10,602 nucleotides of DNA from Bacteroidia bacterium (GTDB lineage Bacteria; Bacteroidota; Bacteroidia; Flavobacteriales; Flavobacteriaceae), in the NCBI GenBank assembly GCA_030429325.1, contig JAUICT010000037.1:1-10602 (forward strand), in the 5' to 3' direction. The position numbers were made by a program, and so were the translations under genes. Below are positions 1 through 6,449 of this stretch, piece by piece. A model generated the notes under the pieces. The model ran no database searches. It had not been told where the DNA came from and was given only the letters and a program-made list of their open reading frames with translations. Every line of letters begins with the position of its first letter. Positions within the stretch are counted from its first letter, which is position 1.

Positions 1-39
1 AAAATGTTACAAGAATTATTGAAATTTTTTGTTAAATGA

Positions 40-1152
40 TTATTTCGAATTGATTTCCGGCTCTATGGCATTCCATACTTTTATGTTGTCCTCCAACTTT
101 ACACCAGATTTTACTTCAACATAAATACCATCACTGACTCCCAACTCTACATCCCTTCGCTCAAACTTTTGGTCCGATGTCTGAACTTCAACAAATGGTT
201 TTTTAGTTTCCCCATCAAATTGAATAAGTGCTTCCTTTAGCGCCAGCACACTATCGGCCCGGGCCAAAATAATGGAGGCATTGGCACTTAAACCTGCTCG
301 AATAAATGTACTGTCCTGTTTTTTCAGGGTTCCTTTTATCTCAAACTGTATGGCACCATTTTCTTCTTTTCCCTTTGGTGCGATGTAATCCAAAACTGCA
401 TCGAACACCTTGTCTTCAATGGCCCCCACGGTGATTTCCAAGGGAAGGTCTTCTTTTATTCTCCCAACTTCAGACTCATCAACTTTACCTTCAAAAATCA
501 TTTTGTCCACATCGGCTATGGCGGCTATGGTAGTTCCCTCGTTAAAATTATTACTTTCTATGACCTGGTTACCCACCTCCACAGGGACTTCCAGAACCAT
601 TCCGCTAACCGTTGCCTTGATCAAGGTATTGGCTGCGCTACTAAGACCACTTGTGGTACCGGTCTTGACAATATCGTACCGTTTGTTTGCTGCCCCATAG
701 GTTTGTTTGGCCTGATCGTAGCTTACTTGGGCTCGTTCCAAATCGGTCTTGGAAATTACTCCTTTGCCGAAAAGGGTAAGTTGTCGCTCGTAGTTCCTTT
801 TTTGATCATCCAAATTGATTTTAGCCTCATCAATGGCGTTCTTGGCATCATTTAGTGCGGAGAGATTGGGAACCACCTTGATTTTGGCCAAAAGATCCCC
901 TGATTTAACGTAATCGCCCCCTTCCACATAAATTTCTTCAATCACTCCTGAAATATTTGGTTTGATGAGGACCTCTTCCAAAGGAAGTATACTGCCCGTG
1001 GCCACTGCCTTTTTTACAATGGTCTGTTTTGATGGTTTTTCAGTTTCATAAACCACAGGATCTTCGGCATTTTTCTGGTAGAGATAATACATAGATCCTC
1101 CAAAAACCACTGCAATGAGGAGGAGAATAATAATGGTAACCGACTTTTTCAT
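40..1152 (-). CDS. HlyD/MacA-type periplasmic adaptor subunit of an efflux pump
   Basis: This 370-residue protein is the periplasmic adaptor that would link inner-membrane ABC permeases to an outer-membrane TolC-like channel. It has one N-terminal membrane anchor (about residues 5-24) and no lipobox cysteine. After it come the first half of a lipoyl/biotinyl-like domain (about 60-95, with KPNISGVI and a GDYVKSGDLLAKI segment), an alpha-helical hairpin (about 98-165, rich in K, D, Q and A), the second lipoyl half (about 176-212, with ATVSGMVLEVPVEVGNQV), a beta-barrel region (about 215-295) and a membrane-proximal domain to the end. Order and length fit the RND/MacA adaptor family. The start is ATG, 32 bases after the second permease gene, so it is the third gene of that operon. 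The substrate cannot be read from the sequence. The family assignment is secure; the pairing with the adjacent permeases is inferred from position. Confidence 0.9.
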   Translation of the reverse strand: MKKSVTIIILLLIAVVFGGSMYYLYQKNAEDPVVYETEKPSKQTIVKKAVATGSILPLEEVLIKPNISGVIEEIYVEGGDYVKSGDLLAKIKVVPNLSALNDAKNAIDEAKINLDDQKRNYERQLTLFGKGVISKTDLERAQVSYDQAKQTYGAANKRYDIVKTGTTSGLSSAANTLIKATVSGMVLEVPVEVGNQVIESNNFNEGTTIAAIADVDKMIFEGKVDESEVGRIKEDLPLEITVGAIEDKVFDAVLDYIAPKGKEENGAIQFEIKGTLKKQDSTFIRAGLSANASIILARADSVLALKEALIQFDGETKKPFVEVQTSDQKFERRDVELGVSDGIYVEVKSGVKLEDNIKVWNAIEPEINSK

Positions 1153-1184
1153 TTTGTCTTTATGGTTTTGTTTTGATTGATTTC

Positions 1185-2441
1185 TTACTCAGTTCGCAAA
1201 GCTTCTATGGGTCGTACCCTAATGGCACTCTGTGCAGGGATGAATCCTGCCAAAAGCCCGGACAACATTAAAATGAGCATGGCCCCACTGACCACTCCAA
1301 CGCTTACACTGGGACTCATGAACATATCCACTGGCCCCACGTTGTCCAATAAGGTATTGATGCCGTAGATAACCAAGGACCCAAAAATAATGCCCACCAT
1401 TCCTGAAATTATGGTCAAAAAAATGGACTCCATAAGAATTTGCTTTTTAATGGACCATGGCTGTTCGCCCAGCGCCCGTCTTATCCCTATTTCTTTGGTG
1501 CGTTCTTTTACCACAATGAGCATAATGTTACTTACCCCAATAATACCAGATAACAATACCATAAATCCAACAATATAGGCCACGGCCTTAAGGGCCCCAA
1601 AGAGGCTTTCAACTCTGTTATACTGCTCGTATAAATCAAAGTACCCGATGGCCCTGTTATCTTCTGGGTGAATTTTATGACGGTCTTTCATGACCTCAAT
1701 AATATTGTTCTTCAATTGGGATATGGAGCTTTCATCATGGGCAGTTATAGCCATCCATCCCACATTATCCCCTCGGTTAAAGGCTTGGGAAAACGAAGTA
1801 AAGGGCACAAAAACTTCCTTTTGGGCCTCTTCGCCCCCATCGCTATTATTCTTTTTATAGGTTCCAATGACCATAAAATTTACCCCTTGAATCTTAATAT
1901 AAGACCCCAACACCTCTTCTCCTTCTTCATATAATTCATTTTTGACTCCTTGTCCAATAATGGCCACTTTTCTTTTCTCCCGAATATCATTGAAATTTAA
2001 AAATCGTCCTGAGGTGACCGTCATGGGGTCTTGATTGATGATTTCAGGATAATCGCCATAAATATTATAGGCTCCAGTGCGTATACCACGAACCACATTG
2101 CTTCCTCCCCTAAATCCGCCCAACTGATTTCTGGGGGAAATAAACCTCAAATTGGGAACATTGTCCCGTATGGCCTGCACATCGTCCACTTTAAAATTAA
2201 AGCCCCTCCCCATGGGCAGACCTTCATAAGCCTTAGTAGTGGCCCTGGTCCACATGAACATGGTGTTGGTGGCGATATCACCAAAATCCTTTTTTATGCC
2301 ATTTTCAAGGCCTTTGCCTGCGGCCAATAGCACAATTAGGATAAATATGCCCCAACACACCCCAAAAGCCGTGAAGATGGTGCGCCACACATTGCTTGTG
2401 AGCACTTCCAAAATTTCCCGCCATCTATCCCTATTGAACAT
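1185..2441 (-). CDS. MacB/FtsX-family ABC transporter permease (second of a tandem pair)
   Basis: This 418-residue inner-membrane protein has the MacB permease layout: a first membrane helix at about residues 20-40, a large periplasmic MacB_PCD-type domain (about 45-275), then three helices forming the FtsX domain (about 283-410). The FtsX signature is clear at about 303-326 (VSNIMLIVVKERTKEIGIRR, then ALG), and the protein ends in the usual IEALRTE. There are no Walker A, Walker B or ABC signature motifs, so a separate ATPase must energise it. It begins MFNRDRWREI, closely matching the start of the upstream permease (MFDIERWQEI), and the two are colinear over their whole length, which indicates an old tandem duplication. 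The gap to the upstream permease is 26 bases and to the adaptor gene 32 bases, so the three are probably co-transcribed. In this family the transporter acts as a mechanotransmitter exporting peptides, lipids or drugs from the periplasm; the actual substrate here is unknown. Confidence 0.92.
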   Translation of the reverse strand: MFNRDRWREILEVLTSNVWRTIFTAFGVCWGIFILIVLLAAGKGLENGIKKDFGDIATNTMFMWTRATTKAYEGLPMGRGFNFKVDDVQAIRDNVPNLRFISPRNQLGGFRGGSNVVRGIRTGAYNIYGDYPEIINQDPMTVTSGRFLNFNDIREKRKVAIIGQGVKNELYEEGEEVLGSYIKIQGVNFMVIGTYKKNNSDGGEEAQKEVFVPFTSFSQAFNRGDNVGWMAITAHDESSISQLKNNIIEVMKDRHKIHPEDNRAIGYFDLYEQYNRVESLFGALKAVAYIVGFMVLLSGIIGVSNIMLIVVKERTKEIGIRRALGEQPWSIKKQILMESIFLTIISGMVGIIFGSLVIYGINTLLDNVGPVDMFMSPSVSVGVVSGAMLILMLSGLLAGFIPAQSAIRVRPIEALRTE

Positions 2442-2467
2442 ATTGAATCTTTTTTACCACCACGCGT

Positions 2468-3712
2468 TTATTCATCACGAAGCGACTCTATGACCTGCAC
2501 CTTTGCTGCCCTCCAAGCGGGAACAAAGCCCGCCAGGGTTCCAGCCAATATCAATACAAGTACAGTGGAAATTGCCACATTAAAATTTACCGATGGGTTT
2601 ACCACGTAATCCACCTCAACATTGGGACCCACCAATTCTAAAAGTCCCATGCTAAAAATGAGCCCTGCAAAGCCCGAAATCGCCGTTACAAAAATGGATT
2701 CATGCAAGATCATCCCTATAATTGACCATGGCTTGGCCCCCAATGCCTTTCGTATGCCAATCTCACGGGTTCTTTCCCGTACCACTATGAGCATGATGTT
2801 GCTCACACCAACCACTCCCGCAATTATGGTGCAGACCCCTACAAACCAAAAAAAGATTTTAATGTTGCCTGTGAGACCATAATAGCGTTTTGCTTCTTCC
2901 ATGGCACTCCAGACTTCCATGGCCCCAGTATCGTCCGGCGCTACGGTATGGGCCTGCTGGAGATATGTACGCAAACCATCTTTGAAAGTGATTGCTTGTT
3001 GTACGGCTTCATCAAAGTTCTCCACTGGCGGAAGCGTAAAGGACAAGTTGTTCACCCTATTTCCCCCATTGAACACTCTTTGTGCTGTGGTGATGGGAAT
3101 ATAGATACGTTCTTCTTCACGGTCTTCCATTTCACTGAAAACCCCAATAATTTTAAAAGGTATACCTGATATATCTATAAATTCACCGATTGGGGACTCC
3201 ACCTCATTAAAAACATCTTTTTTTATCTTTCTTCCAATCACGGCCACTTTACCCGTGGAAACCTCATCTTGATAATTGATGAATCTTCCCTCCACCATTT
3301 TGGTGTTCTCAATAAATTGAAAGTCGGAAGACACTCCTTGAATGCCATAAATCAAAGCTTCCTTTCCATAATTTGCACTGACGCCCTGTACAAATATTCG
3401 AGCGGACTTATATTCAATGGCATCTTTGAAGAGTGATTCAGCCTTATTGAAGTTTTCGTTGACAAATTGTATTCTTCTTCCTGGATTAAGCCCTTTGTAT
3501 TCTTTTGAAGTAACTCCGGGCCATGCCCAAACACTGGTAGAAGCATCCTGTTTGAACTCACGTTCTATCCCATTTTGCATTCCTTGGCCAAAACCCAACA
3601 AAATAACGAGAATAAAAATTCCGGAAGCAACGGAGAGCCCGGTTAAAAAAGTACGCAGTTTGTTCTTTCGGATGGTGTCAAATATTTCTTGCCACCTTTC
3701 AATATCGAACAT
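2468..3712 (-). CDS. MacB/FtsX-family ABC transporter permease (first of a tandem pair)
   Basis: This 414-residue permease has one N-terminal membrane helix (about residues 20-41), a periplasmic MacB_PCD-type domain (about 45-275) and a C-terminal three-helix FtsX domain. The FtsX signature lies at about 303-326 (VSNIMLIVVRERTREIGIRK, then ALGA) and the C terminus is IESLRDE. No nucleotide-binding domain is present, so it is not a full-length MacB. It is a paralogue of the next gene, with the signature at the same residue number, which suggests the two form a heterodimeric permease. It starts with ATG and is the first gene of the efflux operon. The 114 bases ahead of it hold a hairpin just behind the preceding gene but no convincing Bacteroidota promoter that I can identify. 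Confidence 0.92.
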   Translation of the reverse strand: MFDIERWQEIFDTIRKNKLRTFLTGLSVASGIFILVILLGFGQGMQNGIEREFKQDASTSVWAWPGVTSKEYKGLNPGRRIQFVNENFNKAESLFKDAIEYKSARIFVQGVSANYGKEALIYGIQGVSSDFQFIENTKMVEGRFINYQDEVSTGKVAVIGRKIKKDVFNEVESPIGEFIDISGIPFKIIGVFSEMEDREEERIYIPITTAQRVFNGGNRVNNLSFTLPPVENFDEAVQQAITFKDGLRTYLQQAHTVAPDDTGAMEVWSAMEEAKRYYGLTGNIKIFFWFVGVCTIIAGVVGVSNIMLIVVRERTREIGIRKALGAKPWSIIGMILHESIFVTAISGFAGLIFSMGLLELVGPNVEVDYVVNPSVNFNVAISTVLVLILAGTLAGFVPAWRAAKVQVIESLRDE

Positions 3713-3783
3713 AGGTTCCCCTTTTTTGATTGATGAAGTACTTGAATATACCTACTATAGGATAACCTGAACGACAAATTGTT

Positions 3784-3826
3784 ACACTTTGGAAGGAAAA
3801 AACAGCAAATCTTTTCCCAAAAGTGT
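3784..3826 (-). terminator. Imperfect inverted repeat directly after the 73-residue protein gene
   Basis: The left arm ACACTTTGG (3784-3792) pairs with CCAAAAGTGT (3817-3826) with one bulged base. Further in, GGAAAA and TTTTCC extend the stem around a loop centred near 3804. The repeat begins on the base immediately after the TGA stop (3827-3829) of the oxidase-assembly block, where a transcript end would be expected before the efflux operon. No uninterrupted U run follows on the minus strand, so it may instead act as an mRNA 3'-end stabiliser or be chance. Confidence 0.4.
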
Positions 3827-4048
3827 TCATCCACGCATTTTTCTGTAAACAAAGTAGCCTAAACCGGCCACCAAGAGATAAGGAAATGCCATGAGGTACA
3901 CTATCCCATTATTGATGCCCTCTGCAGTTTTTCCATCAACCTCACTTTCAACCACTGCACGGCACATGGCACATTGGGCTTCCGCCAAAGTCGGCGCCAT
4001 CATCAACAAAATCAACAGCAAAAAAAACTTTGTTCTCATATTGGGCAT
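3827..4048 (-). CDS. Small single-span membrane protein with a CxxC motif at the end of the oxidase-assembly operon
   Basis: I do not recognise a named family for this 73-residue protein. It has a signal-peptide-like N terminus (about residues 5-24, ending LAEA), which would leave a mature protein beginning QCAMCR. A CxxC pair (C26, C29) therefore sits at the extreme periplasmic N terminus. A short polar stretch follows, then one membrane helix (about 49-67, YLMAFPYLLVAGLGYFV) and a basic tail (YRKMRG), predicting periplasm-facing cysteines and a cytoplasmic C terminus. The residue before C26 is Q, so C26 is not in a classical lipobox. The motif is CAMCR, not CxxCH, so covalent heme attachment is not expected. 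The gene starts one base after the DUF420 stop; the ATG at codon 4 is an alternative start. Its place beside SCO and DUF420 suggests, by inference only, a role in thiol or copper handling for cytochrome oxidase. Confidence 0.8.
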   Translation of the reverse strand: MPNMRTKFFLLLILLMMAPTLAEAQCAMCRAVVESEVDGKTAEGINNGIVYLMAFPYLLVAGLGYFVYRKMRG

Positions 4049-4049
4049 T

Positions 4050-4586
4050 CTAGGTTTGATAGTAAGGTGAAATCATGATATAAACAATCACCCCGGTAAC
4101 AGCTACGTACAACCAAATGGGAAAGGTGTATTTGGCCCAAAGTCTGTGGCTTTCAAAATCATCCAAGTACACTTTGGAATAGGTAATCAGAACCAAAGGT
4201 ATAACCGCTATGGAAAGTACAATGTGGGTAAACAAAATAAAGTAATAGATATACTTGATGTATCCTTCGCCACCATAAATGGTACTCTCCGATGTCATAT
4301 GGTATGCAACGTACATCACAAGAAACAGAGCCGACAAGATGATACAAGTGGTCATTAATTTCTGATGGAGCCCTCTTCGTCCATTTTTAATGGCTATTAC
4401 GGCGGTTATCAACAAAATAGCCGTAAGTGCATTTATTGTGGCATAGATAGGCGGCAGAAAGGAGAGTGGTTCCGCATTGGGCAACTTGTAACCAAACAAC
4501 AATGCCACCACCAAAGGTATGGCCACAGATATTACGGTAATCCATTTATTGAACCGCTTTTCTTTAATAGAAACTTCGTCGATCAT
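4050..4586 (-). CDS. DUF420 family membrane protein (CtaM/YozB-like), probable cytochrome oxidase maturation factor
   Basis: This 178-residue integral membrane protein has about five hydrophobic helices (near residues 15-33, 45-66, 78-97, 110-136 and 154-174). Four histidines lie at or near membrane boundaries: H74 in RGLHQKLM, H96 in VAYHMTSE, H121 in LFTHIVLS and H147 in ESHRLWAKYTFPIWLY. The pattern and the YTFPIWLYVAVTGV segment fit DUF420. The Staphylococcus aureus member of this family, CtaM (YozB in Bacillus), is known to be needed for an active heme-aa3 oxidase; this protein's own activity is untested. Its ATG overlaps the SCO stop codon in an ATGA junction (4583-4586), so translation is probably coupled to the copper chaperone. 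The histidines could be heme or metal ligands, which is an inference. Confidence 0.9.
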   Translation of the reverse strand: MIDEVSIKEKRFNKWITVISVAIPLVVALLFGYKLPNAEPLSFLPPIYATINALTAILLITAVIAIKNGRRGLHQKLMTTCIILSALFLVMYVAYHMTSESTIYGGEGYIKYIYYFILFTHIVLSIAVIPLVLITYSKVYLDDFESHRLWAKYTFPIWLYVAVTGVIVYIMISPYYQT

Positions 4587-5326
4587 TCTGCCAACAATTT
4601 TTTAATATCCTCTTTTAATATGGTAATCTGTTGGGGTTCGCCCTCTGCATTTACCCCTTGTTTTTCGGTAACGGTTCCCCTGTAATAGATCAAGGGATTT
4701 CCATGCTCGTCTTGACGTGAACGAATATACCCATTTTTGTCAACCAAAGCGAACATTCCCGAGTGCTCGAAACCCCCGGGGGCATCTTCTGTTTCATTGG
4801 CCACGATATAAAATCCCTCTTGCGCCAAACTATAGATTTTATCCTTGTCACCCGTCAATAAATGCCAATCCGCATCAACAATATCATATTTCTTGGCATA
4901 ACTCTTAAGTACGGACGGTGTATCGTATCTTGGATTGATGGTAAAGGAAGCGACCCCAAAGTCCTTATCATTCTTAAAAGTGTTTTGCAGCGAAACCAGA
5001 TTTTTAGTCATTACAGGGCATATGGTAGGACAAGTGGTAAAGAAAAATTCCACCACATACACCTTGCCCAAATAATCTTTGTCTGTAACCACAATACTAT
5101 CCTGGTTTAGAAATGAAAAAGGGGGCACCTTTCTTTTTTTTCCATCATTCAAGATAAAACCCACTTGCTTTTGTTGAAATCCCATGTTCATGCGGTCATT
5201 CTCCACAACGGCCCCTTCCTTAAGTCTCTTTGTGATTTCATATACTGCAAAAATCCCAAAAATTAGAATGATTGCGGATACCCAAACATAGGTGTACTTC
5301 TTCTTGCTATTTGCTCCTGTTGGCAT
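4583..5326 (-). CDS. SCO family copper chaperone (SCO1/SenC/PrrC type)
   Basis: This 247-residue protein is a membrane-anchored, periplasm-facing thioredoxin-fold protein that in this family delivers copper to the CuA site of cytochrome oxidase subunit II or keeps its cysteines reduced. One N-terminal anchor (about residues 12-30) precedes the SCO domain. The metal site is intact: C99 and C103 in FTTCPTICPVM and the distal H188 in FEHSGMF. Other family marks are FTINPRYDTP (about 128-137) and DADWHLLTGD (about 151-160). The ATG lies 20 bases inside the preceding gene; the next in-frame methionine is residue 46, beyond the anchor, so this start is well supported. It overlaps the DUF420 gene by four bases. 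It is the only protein in this block with a full copper-binding set. Confidence 0.95.
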   Translation of the reverse strand: MPTGANSKKKYTYVWVSAIILIFGIFAVYEITKRLKEGAVVENDRMNMGFQQKQVGFILNDGKKRKVPPFSFLNQDSIVVTDKDYLGKVYVVEFFFTTCPTICPVMTKNLVSLQNTFKNDKDFGVASFTINPRYDTPSVLKSYAKKYDIVDADWHLLTGDKDKIYSLAQEGFYIVANETEDAPGGFEHSGMFALVDKNGYIRSRQDEHGNPLIYYRGTVTEKQGVNAEGEPQQITILKEDIKKLLAE

Positions 5327-5939
5327 CTTTGTTCTTTAATGCTAATCGATATTCGGCCAAGATAATCTTGACATCATCTTCCATTTTGTTGTTCAACTCT
5401 GCTACCGAGGTGGTGTTAAATCCATATTTTACACCTTCATCCTCATCATCCTTTCTTCCCCGAAGGTTGCGATCTTTGTCGATGATAAAAACGTATGGGG
5501 TTGATAGATCACTATCCAAGGACACATCGGTTTTAAGCTGACTGAAGAACAATCTTATCTCATCTTCTTTCCCGTAGGCAAAGTGCCACTTATCTGCATT
5601 GGAAAGTTCCCCGAGTTCACCTTTCAAGCGCTCAGCATCTTCCTTATACCCTTCCTCTACCACCATGACCATCTGAAAGTCATTGAAATCGCCGAAACGC
5701 TTATAGATTTTTTGGTTAAGGTTGAATGCGTTGCCCTTTTTTTGGTCAATCTGATTTCCCAAAAAACCAAGAATGGTAATCTTTCCATCCAAACTGACAT
5801 CACTTTGTAAGGTGGCCACATCAGGCACACGTTCTGTGAGGACCGGCAGTTTGCCAAAGTTATTGACCCCCGAAGCAAAAAACAGATATGCCACTAGTGG
5901 AAAAACAAATAATATCGCTAAAACGAACGTCTTTTTCAT
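5307..5939 (-). CDS. Cysteine-free SCO-like (thioredoxin-fold) membrane-anchored protein
   Basis: This 210-residue protein has an N-terminal anchor or uncleaved signal (about residues 4-22) and a soluble domain that resembles the SCO protein encoded next. By eye, KITILGFLGNQIDQKK (53-68) aligns with the SCO strand carrying CPTIC, ADKWHFAYGKEDEI (115-128) with DADWHLLTGDKDKI, and TPYVFIIDKDRNLRGR (147-162) with SGMFALVDKNGYIRSR. The protein contains no cysteine at all, and the distal SCO histidine is also absent, so it cannot bind copper in the SCO manner. It starts with ATG and its TAG stop lies inside the SCO gene (20-base overlap), implying coupled translation and perhaps a physical partner. 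I know of no characterised role. The alternative is an unrelated thioredoxin-like secreted protein that converged on the same fold. Confidence 0.85.
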   Translation of the reverse strand: MKKTFVLAILFVFPLVAYLFFASGVNNFGKLPVLTERVPDVATLQSDVSLDGKITILGFLGNQIDQKKGNAFNLNQKIYKRFGDFNDFQMVMVVEEGYKEDAERLKGELGELSNADKWHFAYGKEDEIRLFFSQLKTDVSLDSDLSTPYVFIIDKDRNLRGRKDDEDEGVKYGFNTTSVAELNNKMEDDVKIILAEYRLALKNKDANRSK

Positions 5940-5955
5940 ACCGAACTAAACCTTA

Positions 5956-5963
5956 CAAAAATA
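5956..5963 (-). promoter_or_regulatory. Candidate Bacteroidota -7 element for the SCO/DUF420 assembly operon
   Basis: On the minus strand the bases read TATTTTTG, a full match to TAnnTTTG, ending 16 bases before the ATG at 5939. No TTG is found at the expected -33 distance, because that region falls inside the terminator hairpin at 5965-5990. The match is short and the region is T-rich, so it may be fortuitous; read-through from the subunit IV gene is the alternative source of transcript. Confidence 0.35.
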
Positions 5964-5964
5964 A

Positions 5965-5990
5965 AAAAGACGGTTGAAAAACCGTCTTTT
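5965..5990 (-). terminator. Intrinsic terminator after the cytochrome oxidase subunit IV gene
   Basis: A perfect 11-base-pair stem (AAAAGACGGTT, 5965-5975, against AACCGTCTTTT, 5980-5990) encloses a four-base loop. On the minus strand it is followed by a run of Ts. It lies 19 bases beyond the subunit IV stop codon and 25 bases before the next gene, separating the oxidase structural block from the assembly block. Its symmetrical A/T flanks would allow it to work in either direction. Confidence 0.85.
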
Positions 5991-6009
5991 ATAGTTGTTA
6001 AATACTTTT

Positions 6010-6393
6010 TTAGAAATTCCATGCCATGAATCCATCCTTGTACACATTGTAGATGTAATCCGCTTCAAACAGCAGGATGAATATCAAATAGCAAACCAAG
6101 AATATGGGAGTCCAAACGATAGACCTTCTCAAGGCTGTTTTCTCATCGCGCAAGTGCATGAAATCCCATGCAATGTAATACGCCTTCACCAAGGTAAGGA
6201 TAATGAATATCCAGTTAAGGAGTTTCATTCCCAAAAAGAAGTTATGCGTCAACACTTGTGGTTTGGCAATCCCCAATGCTACCTCTATTGCAGTTACAAT
6301 GGAAAGGAAAATAAGTACGCCCCAAATTTTTTGGACGTTGGACTTGAACTTCAATGTTCCTCTAAAAATCTCTAGTTTATGCTCGTGTGCCAT
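6010..6393 (-). CDS. Cytochrome c oxidase subunit IV (prokaryotic COX4/CtaF type)
   Basis: This 127-residue membrane protein has three hydrophobic helices (about residues 22-43, 54-78 and 92-113), as in the small fourth subunit of bacterial aa3/caa3 oxidases. The loop after helix 2 carries KAYYIAWDFMHL (70-81), the K...FMHL arrangement typical of the COX4_pro family. The N terminus (MAHEHKLEIFRG) is hydrophilic. It starts with ATG, 56 bases after the long subunit III gene, and is the last gene before a strong terminator, so it should share the subunit III transcript. The subunit is thought to stabilise the complex and has no redox centre. Length and topology are normal for the family. Confidence 0.9.
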   Translation of the reverse strand: MAHEHKLEIFRGTLKFKSNVQKIWGVLIFLSIVTAIEVALGIAKPQVLTHNFFLGMKLLNWIFIILTLVKAYYIAWDFMHLRDEKTALRRSIVWTPIFLVCYLIFILLFEADYIYNVYKDGFMAWNF

Positions 6394-6449
6394 GCTATTT
6401 TATACTGTATGATTATTGCTTTCCACTTTGACGGAAAACGAATCCAATT

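Noticed and set aside
1..39. Terminator downstream of the adaptor gene
   Set aside because: The 39 bases are AT-rich but form no convincing stem, which is consistent with the operon continuing beyond the window.
3417..3770. Plus-strand open frame of 117 codons over the start of the first permease
   Set aside because: It lies almost wholly opposite the conserved N-terminal region of a clear permease gene and has no coherent domain; it is a frame shadow.
3713..3783. Promoter for the efflux operon
   Set aside because: The closest -7 candidate is TATATTCA, with two mismatches and a TTG 24 bases upstream, which is outside normal spacing. I could not support a call.
3962..3973. CAMC in the 73-residue protein as a cytochrome c heme site
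   Set aside because: The next residue is arginine, not histidine, so the CxxCH heme-attachment motif is not present.
5995..6375. Plus-strand open frame of 126 codons opposite subunit IV
   Set aside because: It covers nearly the same bases as the well-supported subunit IV gene, has a composition unlike a folded protein, and starts next to the terminator.
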